A DNA stretch of 64,000 bases from Myxococcales bacterium. GTDB taxonomy: Bacteria > Myxococcota > UBA727 > JABDBI01. The position numbers were made by a program, and so were the translations under genes. Below are positions 46,022 through 55,416 of this stretch, piece by piece. Position 1 is the stretch's first letter, and every line of letters begins with the position of its first letter. The DNA is taken from positions 372,001 to 436,000 of the forward strand of contig CP060221.1 in the NCBI GenBank assembly GCA_023898405.1. The letters run 5' to 3'. The notes below the pieces were generated by a model. That model saw only the letters and a program-made list of their open reading frames with translations, did not search any database and had not been told where the DNA came from.

Positions 46022-46923
46022 GAGGCTGTAAAAAAATCAAGGCTCAGGCGATGAGCCATTTTTCTAATCATCTGATACATAATCTTGCATTAGCGATGTA
46101 GTTCATTGATTCTTGGTGCTTTGTATTCTTCTTATAGTTTCGCACCAGGCGCCTATTTTCTATTCAGCCAAGCAAAGGTTCTCTCAACGGCTCAACGAAA
46201 TATCTGTGGTACAAACCCCTTTTACCCATTTAAACGTTCCGCAGCTTCGGTGTTTACGCCTACTTCCAAGTCTGATACCAAATTTTAAGCGTTGCCTCAA
46301 AGAATATTCGCTAATCTGGGAAAATGTTTACGCCTATTGAGCTCAGTAACCAATTACTCGCCGGCAAGCCTATCAGCTACATTTGCTGTGGTATAAATAC
46401 ATAGCAGCATCAATCCAAGAGTATCAACAATGATGTGGCGTTTCCTTCCGTTAATCTTTTTTCCGCCATCCAAGCCGTGCTCATCTATTCCCGGTTCTGC
46501 TGTCTGTGATTGAAAGTCAATCGAAACAAGTGAGGGACTTGCTTCTCTGCCTGCACTGGTCCTGACCATTGCCACAAGAATGGCATTTAAGTCCTCCCAC
46601 AACAGAAACAGACCGGGTGAGAAAATAGTAATAAATGATGCCTCGAGGAGGAAAATCGTTGGGTAAACAACGCCATACGCAAGCGTTTTTTAAAAACGTA
46701 GAATATGCCATTAACTATGCTCCGAAAGCTATAGACACGAGGTCTGCCTCGTTTGGCGTTAGCAGGAAAAAGTGACTCAATCACTTCCCAGGCAAAATCT
46801 GACAAACAGGTTTCATACAAGCACGACATGATATTTCCTTTCAAAAAGGTTTTCACGTCATACTTTTAAGTCACAGTCATATTTGGTGAACTAGAATTGC
46901 CTAATTGATTTTTTTACAGTTTC
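46022..46923 (-). mobile_element. IS5-family insertion sequence, copy 4 (about 902 bp, degenerate)
   Basis: An older relative of copies 1-3. The left end keeps GAGGCTGTAAAAAA; the right end has become ACAGTTTC. It is flanked by TAA on both sides (46019-46021 and 46924-46926). Many substitutions and small indels break the transposase. It shows that this IS has been in the lineage for a long time as well as recently. Confidence 0.9.
46044..46829 (-). pseudogene. IS5-family transposase, frameshifted (copy 4)
   Basis: Fragments in different frames align with the intact transposase: MSCLYETCLSDFAWEVIESLF at the start, then PSLVSIDFQSQTAEPG and GGKKINGRKRHIIVDTLG, then broken C-terminal pieces. 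Several frameshifts separate them. The first catalytic Asp is kept in SIDFQ, but the enzyme cannot be made. Confidence 0.9.
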
Positions 46924-47026
46924 TAATGTTTTACAATCTCATTAACATATCTTTAATGCCTGAAAATGATCGATTTGCTAAGTAATACTTATGAGTCTAC
47001 AGCATATAAATTAATGGAAAAATCAT

Positions 47027-48058
47027 ATGTGCAACTACGTATTATTATTTGTTTTATTCGCGACAAATATCTTCTGTGATAACGTGTTGTTATATGATTT
47101 CCCATTTGCTCAAAAAGGCATCGGAGATGCAAATTCAATAAAAATTATTTTAAGAGCCAATCAAAAATTTCTTCCCATGACTGATTCTGATCTTGAAATG
47201 CTCCAAGAAATTAAGGGAGGAGCTGAGAATTTAGGAATTTGGGCCACACCTACGCTGATATTCAAGTTACTTGGCATAAATACTGGATGGATAAAGGAAA
47301 ATTTGGAAATGGGGAGAACGAGAGAGGACCTCATAGCAGAAGAAGAGTTTTCGAGTAACCATGCTAATTCTGAATTACAGGGGAGTATTGCTGCATTCCG
47401 CAAATTACAGCAGATAAGCATTTCTAGGTCTGTGAAATTATTGATACCATTTAAACATTTAGCCGTTACCTATAAGCATCCAATACTAAATAAAAAACTG
47501 GTTCAACTTATTTCAGTTTCAGAACGCGCCAAAGGAGCCCCTCTTGCTAAGATTCTTGAAGGTGAGAATTTGCCAAATTTCATTAGCCTATTAGGCAAAA
47601 GAATCGCAGAATTTCATCTGGCTACTATCAAGTATGATGATAGCTCTGATTCCGCAGAGGAAAGATTATCTGATCTTCCAAGTTATGTAAGGAAATTGAA
47701 GGCTCAGCTTCACGGCGATTTGCAGCCGAATAATATATTTTTAAACGGCGAAACAGTGGAACTTATTGATTGCGAAGCATTTGGCAGATTAAGGAAATTG
47801 CCTGTGGTTTTAGAAATCGTTTATTTTCTTGTTGCCCTAGAGAGAATATTGCTCGCCAATGGCAAAAATCCTCACATGGAATACTTTTTTGAATTCTTAA
47901 AAGTTAACTTTATAACAAGTTATTTCAACCAATTGAGCGAATCAAAAAAATGGGGTGAAATACAATTACAAAAACTTGAATCTATAAAGCATTTCGTTTT
48001 CGATGCTTACAATAATTTGAAAAATAAAGCAGAAATTTTACGGAACCCCGTTGATTAG
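47027..48058 (+). CDS. Exported APH/ChoK-fold kinase-like protein
   Basis: A 343-residue protein beginning with a signal peptide (MCNYVLLFVLFATNIFCDN). Its C-terminal half has the phosphotransferase motif HGDLQPNN (229-236) and LIDCEAFG (D248), corresponding to the catalytic loop and metal-binding Asp of aminoglycoside/choline-kinase-like enzymes. VSERAKGAPLAKIL suggests the hinge; the N-lobe lysine is not clear. ATP is not available in the periplasm, so an exported kinase makes most sense if delivered into another cell. The gene sits in the island of IS elements and remnants. Confidence 0.75.
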   Translation: MCNYVLLFVLFATNIFCDNVLLYDFPFAQKGIGDANSIKIILRANQKFLPMTDSDLEMLQEIKGGAENLGIWATPTLIFKLLGINTGWIKENLEMGRTREDLIAEEEFSSNHANSELQGSIAAFRKLQQISISRSVKLLIPFKHLAVTYKHPILNKKLVQLISVSERAKGAPLAKILEGENLPNFISLLGKRIAEFHLATIKYDDSSDSAEERLSDLPSYVRKLKAQLHGDLQPNNIFLNGETVELIDCEAFGRLRKLPVVLEIVYFLVALERILLANGKNPHMEYFFEFLKVNFITSYFNQLSESKKWGEIQLQKLESIKHFVFDAYNNLKNKAEILRNPVD

Positions 48059-48313
48059 GCTAGTGTCGAATTTATAAAAATTGCATACAATCAACCATAT
48101 TGGGCGCATGTTTCTTCTCCCGCCACAAGTTTGACAATAAAAGTTTTTTCTCCGCTTTGGAAATGGCACCACGCCGCAAAGCCTTGCTATTTGTTTTCGA
48201 TTAAGTTAACCAAGCTCAAGCAAAAGCCCTAAAAGCAAACTGAGGAGCCTTCTAAGAATATAATTTCATTATTTTCAACATTCAGTTCTGCATTATAGTT
48301 TATTTTTCTTTTA
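48059..48313. other. Intergenic region before IS1595 copy B
   Basis: No gene or structure is recognised in these 255 bases. Confidence 0.3.
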
Positions 48314-49029
48314 GGGGCTGTAGTAGCTAAGCGTTAATGTTTAGTGTGTTTATACCAGTATTTTAGCTGTTTTAGAAGCTGTTGGTGATTGCCTCCGTTG
48401 AAGCGCCATTCACATTCCTTAAGAAACCAATAAAAATTATCCTGTTTTATCCCATTAAACTTACGCAGATTGCGTTTGGCTTGGTTCCAGAAGTTCTCAA
48501 TCCCATTGATATGGTTTTGCTTATCAGCAAACAGCTTGGAATGATTAATGCGCATATGGTGAAATGCAGATACATCTAAGGCATTATATGATTTAAAGGT
48601 ATCTGTATAAACTATGCTGTCCGGAAGAACTTTCTCTTCTACAATAGGCAGAAGAGTTTCTGTTTTTGCATTAGGAATGATGGCTGTGTAAACCTTGCCA
48701 CCTCGCTTAAGAAGGCCAAAAACAGCTACTTTACCTCCAGCTCCACGTCCTCTCTTGCCTTTTCGAACTCCGCCAAAATAACTTTCATCTACTTCAATTT
48801 CTCCGCTTAAGTCATAGCTTGGAAGTTTGCTGGCTATTAATTTTCTTAACCTTAAGAAGAAATTACTGGCTGTATTAGATTGAATAATAACCAGTTCTGA
48901 TGCTGCTCTGGCGGTTACACCAGCAACAAATAATTTTATCAGTTCGCTCTGCTGGCGCACTGTTAAACGGCTGCGTCTCTTATACATTGAAGTAGCTTAC
49001 CCTTAATTGGGCTTAGCTACTACAGCCCC
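48314..49029 (-). mobile_element. IS1595-family insertion sequence, copy B (716 bp)
   Basis: Same element as copy A, inverted, with the same perfect 19-bp terminal repeats. Its own 8-bp target duplication is TTCTTTTA (48306-48313 and 49030-49037). Copies A and B are about 2.9 kb apart and in opposite orientation, so recombination between them could invert the kinase and remnant genes. Confidence 0.96.
48334..48987 (-). CDS. IS1595-family (IS1016-type) transposase, copy B
   Basis: A 217-residue protein identical to that of copy A, with EVDESYFGG, VYTDTFKSY and NGIENFWNQAKR kept. It should be functional. Confidence 0.95.
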   Translation of the reverse strand: MYKRRSRLTVRQQSELIKLFVAGVTARAASELVIIQSNTASNFFLRLRKLIASKLPSYDLSGEIEVDESYFGGVRKGKRGRGAGGKVAVFGLLKRGGKVYTAIIPNAKTETLLPIVEEKVLPDSIVYTDTFKSYNALDVSAFHHMRINHSKLFADKQNHINGIENFWNQAKRNLRKFNGIKQDNFYWFLKECEWRFNGGNHQQLLKQLKYWYKHTKH

Positions 49030-49431
49030 TTCTTTTATTACTAACTTTGGATAAAATTGATTTTCTATCTTTTACCAAGCGATTTGAATGCAATTCTGAA
49101 TTTATCGATCAAGAATCAGTTTATGTCGACACGGATTATATGGAAAACTATGAACTAGGCGATGAAAAGATGTTTGCCCTGCTGGCGGCACAATCTGGTG
49201 TTAATATACCCACAGCAACAGCAAGCTATAATTCCATTTTCAGGCACACCTGATGTGATAAATATCAGGCAGGGCACAGAAAATATAAACGGGAAGTCTA
49301 CCCCTATATTTCAATATGGGCCCTGGTCAAAAAAACTGTCGCTCGCTGGGATTCCATCCATTGGAACACGACCATTAATAATTGATACTATTGCTCTTCA
49401 TATCAGTCCTCGAGCATTAATAATAAAATAG
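49030..49431 (+). pseudogene. Fragments of an unknown gene, frameshifted, next to IS1595 copy B
   Basis: From the IS edge one frame runs to 49253 (ends KMFALLAAQSGVNIPTATASYNSIFRHT); an overlapping frame continues to 49431 (FSGTPDVINIRQGTENINGKS...). Together they read like one protein broken by a shift near 49240. No start or ribosome site is seen. I do not recognise the family; the 5' part is missing. Confidence 0.4.
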
Positions 49432-50078
49432 CAAAATATTTCACATCGCCATCTGGACCTTTTCCAGCGTATAATTGGAGCATTGAATATATTGCTAATA
49501 ATTTACAATGTCATGAAAAAAGCATTTAAAAATCGTTCTAAATTCATTAAAATACTATAAATGAATTTTATCAATACTATTTTCGACAAGGCTATCTACC
49601 TTGAATGTTAACTATGCGCCTTATCAGGCGCACGTTTCAATAAAAAAATCCTATAAATTATTTACGAAGCTGATTAGTTACGTCGTTTATTGCTTGTCTA
49701 TGTGAAGGCATTATGTCTTGAGTTTCATTTGTGAAACAGCATTTTAATTACGTAAAAACATAAAAACTTAAGCAGTCAACAAATACCACTATTCGCCCAC
49801 ATTTCTGGCAACAATAATCTAAAACTTCTACCAACAAAACCGCTATTATTTTAACGATTTCCTTATCTTTCTTTTTATCGTTAAAATTATCATTCATTTT
49901 AATAACACGAGTAAGGATTTTTTTACTACCATTGCGCATCAGGTAAAGCTACCGCTTAACAAGCTGTAATTACTGCACTGGCTAACTTTGCTCATCATAG
50001 CAACGAAGTTATTCTCCGTTTGCTTGGACGAGCAAACAATACTTATATATACTTCTATTTTTTAAGTATTCTCCTTGC
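49432..50078. other. Non-coding AT-rich stretch
   Basis: About 650 bp without a convincing gene. A 63-codon minus-strand frame (49748-49939) is lysine-rich with a hydrophobic middle but has no support. Confidence 0.3.
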
Positions 50079-50482
50079 CTATTGATTGCTTTTTTCGCCC
50101 AGGTAAGCAGCTATTTCTTTTCGGCCAAAAAATGAGGCAAGTTGAACAGAAGCGAGTCTCGGATTTCCTCCAACTACATCAAGTTTAGCTCCATATTTAA
50201 GAATAAGGTCAATCTGCTCAATAGAGCCACAGCGAGCTGCAAAATGAAGAATTTGTTTTTTTTATCACTATTGAGTTTATTATTTTCTAAAATTAAGTGA
50301 AGCGGTGCTTTATCCCCATAGTCGGTAAGGCATACATCCGCGCCCTTTGCTATCATTTCCCTAACAACGCTCGCCTTTGTAAATTCCTTCAAATACAAAT
50401 CAAAGAAGGTTTCAACTATTTGATTTGCAGCTTCATAATACAGGTTAAAATCTGAGTTATTTATTTCTGCACCCTTATCCAT
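50079..50482 (-). pseudogene. Ankyrin-repeat gene fragment, frameshifted
   Basis: Read on the minus strand, the first part encodes MDKGAEINNSD...VVREMIAKGADVCLTDYGDKAPLHLILENN, and after a shift at the T-run near 50259-50266 the next frame gives ILHFAARCGSIEQIDLILKYGAKLDVVGG and a stop at 50079. Both pieces are ankyrin repeats. The upstream end is cut by a stop just before MDKG, so only a middle-to-end fragment remains. It lies about 310 bp from an intact ankyrin gene. Confidence 0.8.
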
Positions 50483-50794
50483 GAGTTCTTGCTACAAATC
50501 TAAGCAGTTAAATTTCAGAGCGATGAGCGCAGGTTTTTCACAGTCAATATTAATTGAGTTTAAAAAGTTTAGTCACAGCACTTAACTAAAAAGCCCAAAC
50601 CAAAGCTCAAAATATCCCGATAAATTTTTACAACAAAGAGTCCTTGAAAAATAAAGCGAATTTTTACTCATTAAAACGGCTTAATTATGCTCAATAATTT
50701 CATTATTATTTTTGGCCGACACAGTGTTGACGACCACAGTTCATTTACGTAAAGCACTGCGCAGTGACAAAATAAATAATGGATTAACGTAAAA
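50483..50794. other. Intergenic region between the ankyrin remnant and the intact ankyrin gene
   Basis: An AT-rich region of 312 bp, presumably carrying the promoter of the ankyrin gene. Nothing else is seen. Confidence 0.35.
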
Positions 50795-52762
50795 ATGTAT
50801 ATTAAATTAATCACGTCAGTTTTCTTTTTTCTTTCACCTTTTATAGCTTATACGCAGCATGCAAATGAACAGCTAGAAAATGCTAAAAAAAAGTGGAAGG
50901 ACTCATTTGCAAAATCTTTGGTTCCTAAAGATGTCAGCGGGAGCGATTGTTTCGGGAACACACCTCTTCATAATGCTGTGAAAAATCAAGACCAGGATCA
51001 GGTGCTGCATTTATTAGGGCATGGCGCAGATATTAATACCCAAAATAGAAAAGGTTTAAGTCCGCTAAAATTGGCTATAAAGCATCGTATTGGTGATCGA
51101 GTAATCATCAAATATTTACTTAGTTATTGTGAATCGGTAGATGCACCATGTGGCTCATCGGAAAATTGTGATTGTGAATCCATACTTCATCCAGTAATTA
51201 AAAATAATCGGTTAGATATACTTGAACTGCTGCTGAAAAAAGGGGCTAAAGTGGATGGCCCTTGCTATAGGGTGGATAAAGCAGCTCGAGCGCCATTACT
51301 ATTCGCAGTTAAGAAAGGTCGACTAGAAATGGTAAAGCTCCTACTTAAATATGGAGCAACGACGAGGGCTTGGGATTACATACCTGACGAATATGAGGAA
51401 GTTTACGATGGAATTTATGGGTGGTTTGCTCCACTTCACATCGCAGCCATGGAAGGCAATGTTGAAATTTTGAATTATTTGCTCGAATCCAGCGCAAATT
51501 TAATGTTAAGTGATGACTTTGATGATAATAGTAGATGCACGACTGCCTTGCATGTTGCGGTTATGGCAGGGCGCTTAAAAATGGTGGAACACTTATTAGT
51601 GGCCATTAAAGCCCTAGGCAAAGAAGTAAAGGAAATAATTGAAACAGGGATCGATGAAGCCACAGAAATGCCATCAGAGGCCATTAGCTCAGGGGTTATC
51701 GCCACTTTTAGATATTTATTGAAAGAGCGCTTAATAGATGAAAATCAGGTTAAAGAAGCCGCAATTGAAGCAATGGAGCGTTTTTACAAAGAAAATAGTT
51801 TTGTAGATATTTTAGAAATAAGCAAAGACGAAGGACTAGATGCTTTAGTGGAGTTGATTAATGCTGCGGTAGAAGTTGCAAATCAACCCCCAAGTATATA
51901 CTTGAATCCCAATGTGGCCAATAAAATAAGTTCAAAAATAAATACCTCGCTTCGAGATAATCCAACCTTAGGCCGGTTATTAGCTGCCGCTTTAATTAAA
52001 GCTTTAAATAGAATTGTTATAGGGGAAAAAATAGACGTAGATTTCCTAAAAGCAGCAATTTCGGCAATGGTGAACGCGCAAGACTACAGAGGAAAAACTC
52101 CGCTTAATTATGCTGCTTGGTATAATGGAAAGTACATTTATGATTTTGAGGAAGGTAATCACAATAATCTGGAAGAAGCAGATAATATAGTTCGCTTAAA
52201 AATTGCTCAACTGTTACTAAATGCTGATGCTAACCCCAATATCAAAGACAAACAAGGAAAAAGCATCTGGGCTAGCTTGGGGGCAAATCGGAGTAGATCT
52301 AAAGATAATAACCCGCTTGATAATGACTTGAGAAAAGCCATTGAATCTCGCATTCCTAAAATTTGTAACATAGAAAATAATAATAATAATATCGGCGGCA
52401 ACATAGTAATTCCTAAGATTAAAGAAGCAAATAGCAGTAATTTTGTAAAAATAAATGATGACAATATAGCTATATTTACCTTTGAAATAGGTGAAGGAAA
52501 AATCGATTTTTGGATAAAAAAAGGCTCTACAATTTATGATAATTTTATGATAATCGCATATGAAGAGCAGCTAAGAGAACTGAATAATGATTCTTCAATG
52601 AAAAAAATCATTGATGTACTTGAGAGCGCACAAAAAAACCATGTTAAAAATGTAAAGTTTAATATAGATTTAACTCAAATATTACCTAATCAAAGTGTGC
52701 TTGAAATGCTATTGCGAGAACTGACTGATATAGCAAAAATTTGTGAATTCATGAAAATGTAA
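50795..52762 (+). CDS. Exported ankyrin-repeat protein
   Basis: A 655-residue protein with a signal peptide (MYIKLITSVFFFLSPFIAYTQ). Ankyrin repeats are clear at about residues 55-265 (FGNTPLHNAVKNQDQDQVLHLLGHGADIN, APLHIAAMEGNVEILNYLLESSANL, TALHVAVMAGRLKMVEHLL), and at least one more near 430-490 (GKTPLNYAAW, AQLLLNADANPNIKDKQGKS). The region between (270-425) is helical and the last 130 residues are lysine- and asparagine-rich. Ankyrin proteins exported by host-associated bacteria often bind host proteins; that role is inferred. Confidence 0.88.
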   Translation: MYIKLITSVFFFLSPFIAYTQHANEQLENAKKKWKDSFAKSLVPKDVSGSDCFGNTPLHNAVKNQDQDQVLHLLGHGADINTQNRKGLSPLKLAIKHRIGDRVIIKYLLSYCESVDAPCGSSENCDCESILHPVIKNNRLDILELLLKKGAKVDGPCYRVDKAARAPLLFAVKKGRLEMVKLLLKYGATTRAWDYIPDEYEEVYDGIYGWFAPLHIAAMEGNVEILNYLLESSANLMLSDDFDDNSRCTTALHVAVMAGRLKMVEHLLVAIKALGKEVKEIIETGIDEATEMPSEAISSGVIATFRYLLKERLIDENQVKEAAIEAMERFYKENSFVDILEISKDEGLDALVELINAAVEVANQPPSIYLNPNVANKISSKINTSLRDNPTLGRLLAAALIKALNRIVIGEKIDVDFLKAAISAMVNAQDYRGKTPLNYAAWYNGKYIYDFEEGNHNNLEEADNIVRLKIAQLLLNADANPNIKDKQGKSIWASLGANRSRSKDNNPLDNDLRKAIESRIPKICNIENNNNNIGGNIVIPKIKEANSSNFVKINDDNIAIFTFEIGEGKIDFWIKKGSTIYDNFMIIAYEEQLRELNNDSSMKKIIDVLESAQKNHVKNVKFNIDLTQILPNQSVLEMLLRELTDIAKICEFMKM

Positions 52763-52830
52763 AGACCTGATTGGCCTGGACAAGCTTAAGACAAGAATAT
52801 ATTTTTGCTTAATCTTTCCAGGAGAAAATA

Positions 52831-52932
52831 ATGGCGAAAGTAATTGCACTTTTTGCGCTAATAAGCGGCTTAACGTCTTTAATGACGGATGCTTTTATTG
52901 CTCATGGAGTGCAAAAAATTTTAGGCTTATAA
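52831..52932 (+). CDS. 33-residue hydrophobic peptide with a strong ribosome site
   Basis: A short frame, MAKVIALFALISGLTSLM then TDAFIAHGVQKILGL and TAA, preceded by CAGGAGAAAATA. The first half is a signal-peptide-like or membrane helix. It lies 68 bp after the ankyrin gene on the same strand. It could be a small membrane peptide or toxin, or the head of a lost gene. I do not recognise it. Confidence 0.5.
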   Translation: MAKVIALFALISGLTSLMTDAFIAHGVQKILGL

Positions 52933-53375
52933 GCAGCTGCTCTGAGCGCTAAAAATAGGTTGACCTTTGGATTTTTGTACCTTAACCAAGAAACATTTTT
53001 GGTCAGTTAGATCCTGCGCAGTTTGTGCTAAAGCTTTAAAAATTCATTTCGCTCGGAAGGTATGTGATTCCATGCGCTGTATAGCCAGGAAGTTAGAGTC
53101 AGAACTTCTCATTAAAATATGTATGATTCGCCTAATGGTGAAAAGACTGGCAACATTTAAATACTTTTAAAACAGTTTCCTAAGGATTTAGATTTACCAA
53201 AAATAAAATTCGCCAAAAGCATTTCTCATCCTCGACACAACAGCCTATGAGCATGCTTCATACTTCATTCGCACTTTGTGATTCAATTTGTGATTATCAG
53301 CATCAATTTATTTTATTGACAGACTTCTTTGACAATCTAGCATCTTTAAAAACCTAATTATTGCAAGGAGATACC
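52933..53375. other. Intergenic region downstream of the small peptide
   Basis: About 440 bp with no supported gene. It marks the right edge of the accessory island. Confidence 0.3.
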
Positions 53376-53795
53376 ATGCTTAAAGAATTTTCAGTGGTAA
53401 TTGAGGATAATCTTCGATGGGGCGACATGGATGCCTTTCAGCACGTCAACAACACGCTCTATTTTCGCTATTTTGAAGAAGCGCGCATCGCCTACTTTCA
53501 CAAAATCAAAATAATTGAAGAGATGAAACACTCTGGCATAGGTCCAATATTAAAATCTACCTTGTGCACATTCCGTATACCTTTGACTTTTCCCGACACC
53601 ATATCCATCGGCACCAAAGTAAGCTTGATCGAAAGCGATCGATTTTTGATGAACTACGCTGTCTTTAGTCATCACCACCAAAAAATTGCCGCTGAAGGAG
53701 AAGGCATAATCGTATCTTTCGATTATCCTAATGCCAAAAAAGTTCCCCTTCCCGTAAAAGTCGTTGATGCTATTCGCACGCTAGAGAGATTTTGA
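53376..53795 (+). CDS. 4HBT-family acyl-CoA thioesterase
   Basis: A 139-residue hot-dog-fold thioesterase with the family motif RWGDMDAFQHVNNTLYFRYFEEAR, where Asp is catalytic. AAGGAG (53365-53370) fixes the ATG at 53376. The C-terminal end overlaps the convergent gene by 15 bp. The acyl substrate is unknown. It is not a close copy of the thioesterase at 26185-26634. Confidence 0.87.
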   Translation: MLKEFSVVIEDNLRWGDMDAFQHVNNTLYFRYFEEARIAYFHKIKIIEEMKHSGIGPILKSTLCTFRIPLTFPDTISIGTKVSLIESDRFLMNYAVFSHHHQKIAAEGEGIIVSFDYPNAKKVPLPVKVVDAIRTLERF

Positions 53796-54128
53796 AATTA
53801 TTTCTCTAACACGCTCATCGATATCTTTCTGATTGATCCTGTCAATAATTTTACGAGCAATTTGAGCATGAGTATTTTGATCTTCATGCCACAAGATCAA
53901 GGCTGCGATGGCCTTTTGCTCATCGGTAGGCAGCATGCTCAAAACCGAAAAAAGAATGTCAGCATCTACAATTTTCAAAAAAAAGTCCTCTGACAAACCG
54001 GTCAAGCTCGCCAAAGTCTGAGCAACTTCACCATCTTTAAGAAGATGTTTAGAGCCCAAAGATAATTTTTGGATGAGATCGAGATATGTCTCTATCGGGT
54101 CAATAAGATAACTTCTCTTGAGCGCCAT
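53781..54128 (-). CDS. Hypothetical helical protein
   Basis: A 115-residue cytoplasmic protein with no signal peptide, predicted helical throughout (MALKRSYLIDPIETYLDLIQKLSLGSK...). ATG 54128 follows AAAAGGAAAA; an earlier in-frame start at 54176 has no site. I do not recognise it. It follows the radical SAM gene on the same strand by 90 bp. Confidence 0.65.
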   Translation of the reverse strand: MALKRSYLIDPIETYLDLIQKLSLGSKHLLKDGEVAQTLASLTGLSEDFFLKIVDADILFSVLSMLPTDEQKAIAALILWHEDQNTHAQIARKIIDRINQKDIDERVREIISKSL

Positions 54129-54218
54129 TACGTTTTCCTTTTTAGTTCCACAGTAAACTTTTACAGTGCTGCCCATAAGCGGCTATGGGGAAAATAAGTT
54201 TCTTATTTAGATTAAAAA

Positions 54219-55271
54219 TTATTCAAATAAAGAGAGCTGCTCTCTACTTTCACGTTTAAAATGTTTGATGCTCAGGATGATTTTTTGATCGAGCTGGTAC
54301 AATTTTCTATAGCGATTAAACATTTGAGCAATGTGCTCAGCATAAGGTCCAACTCCAATCATTCGATCACCAAAGGTCGATACATTAAGTTGTCCTCCTC
54401 TCACCTCTTGAATGCGATGTATCACTTTATCTTTTCGATCGGGAAAATAACGCTCGAGCCATTGGCTAAAAATATCTTTTACGCCGTAAGGCAAACGCAC
54501 CATCGTATAAAAAGCCTCCTTGGCTCCCGCTTCTTTTGCTCGCTTTAAAATCTGTGGAATTTCATGATCGTTGAGCCCTGGAATTATCGGTGCCACATTG
54601 ACACAAAGCGGAATGCCAGCCCCACTGAGTTGTTCAATAGCCAAAAGACGGCGTTTGGGTTGTGATGCGCGCGGTTCTAATTGTGTAGCCAATTTTTTAT
54701 CGAGGCTTGTAATGGAAATACAAACTTTGATTGCCTGATAGCGGTTAAGCTCTTTAAGAATATCTATGTCGCGCGTGACCAAATGATTTTTTGTAATAAT
54801 TACCACCGGATTTTTATAGCGAGCAGCCACCTCTAAACAAGCTCTGGTGAGCTCTAATTTTTTTTCAATGGGCTGATAGCAATCAGTCACGCCGCTCATA
54901 ACAATTACTTGAGGCTGCCATTTTTTTTTATCAAACTCCTGTTGTAAAAGTTCAGCAGCATCCATCTTGGCAAAAAGTTTTGTCTCAAAATCAAGCCCCA
55001 AAGATAATCCCAAATATTCATGGGTGGGGCGCGCATAACAGTAGAGACAGCCGTGCTCACAGCCACGATAAGGATTGAGCGATGCACTAAATCCAACATC
55101 GGGACTATCATTGTAAGAAATAATGGTGCGTGAAGTGTCTTTAAACACCTGAGTTTTTATTTGACGTGCTTCCTCTAAAAGATAGCTCACCTGAATTTTT
55201 TCAAAGCGCCCTCGCCTTATGTCACCAGTACCGCGGCCACGAACTTCTCTAAAGCTTTTGTATTCTTCCAT
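54219..55271 (-). CDS. PA0069-type radical SAM protein
   Basis: A 350-residue radical SAM enzyme related to spore photoproduct lyase. The cluster-binding motif is CEHGCLYC in NPYRGCEHGCLYCYARPTHEYLG. MSGVTDCYQP, ITKNHLVTRDID and NVAPIIPGLND are typical of the PA0069 group, whose substrate is unknown. It is near photolyase, but a DNA repair role is only a possibility. Confidence 0.9.
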   Translation of the reverse strand: MEEYKSFREVRGRGTGDIRRGRFEKIQVSYLLEEARQIKTQVFKDTSRTIISYNDSPDVGFSASLNPYRGCEHGCLYCYARPTHEYLGLSLGLDFETKLFAKMDAAELLQQEFDKKKWQPQVIVMSGVTDCYQPIEKKLELTRACLEVAARYKNPVVIITKNHLVTRDIDILKELNRYQAIKVCISITSLDKKLATQLEPRASQPKRRLLAIEQLSGAGIPLCVNVAPIIPGLNDHEIPQILKRAKEAGAKEAFYTMVRLPYGVKDIFSQWLERYFPDRKDKVIHRIQEVRGGQLNVSTFGDRMIGVGPYAEHIAQMFNRYRKLYQLDQKIILSIKHFKRESREQLSLFE

Positions 55272-55374
55272 TCATTCACCCTTGCTCGCACCAAAAACCA
55301 TACTTTTGTTTGGTATACCAAATCATCATCGTCAAGCGGTAGAAAACAAGGATAAAAATCTGTGCCATCAAAAA

Positions 55375-55394
55375 AGCCGCTTTAAAAAGCGGCT
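55375..55394 (-). terminator. Rho-independent terminator of the serpin gene
   Basis: On the minus strand AGCCGCTT pairs with AAGCGGCT across a 4-nt loop and is followed by TTTTTT. It lies 22 bp after the serpin stop. Confidence 0.85.
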
Positions 55395-55416
55395 CTATCA
55401 TTAAACACTATGGATA

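Noticed and set aside
52967..53170. 67-codon frame after the small peptide
   Set aside because: It lacks a ribosome site and has a Lys/Arg/Cys-rich composition unlike real genes here.
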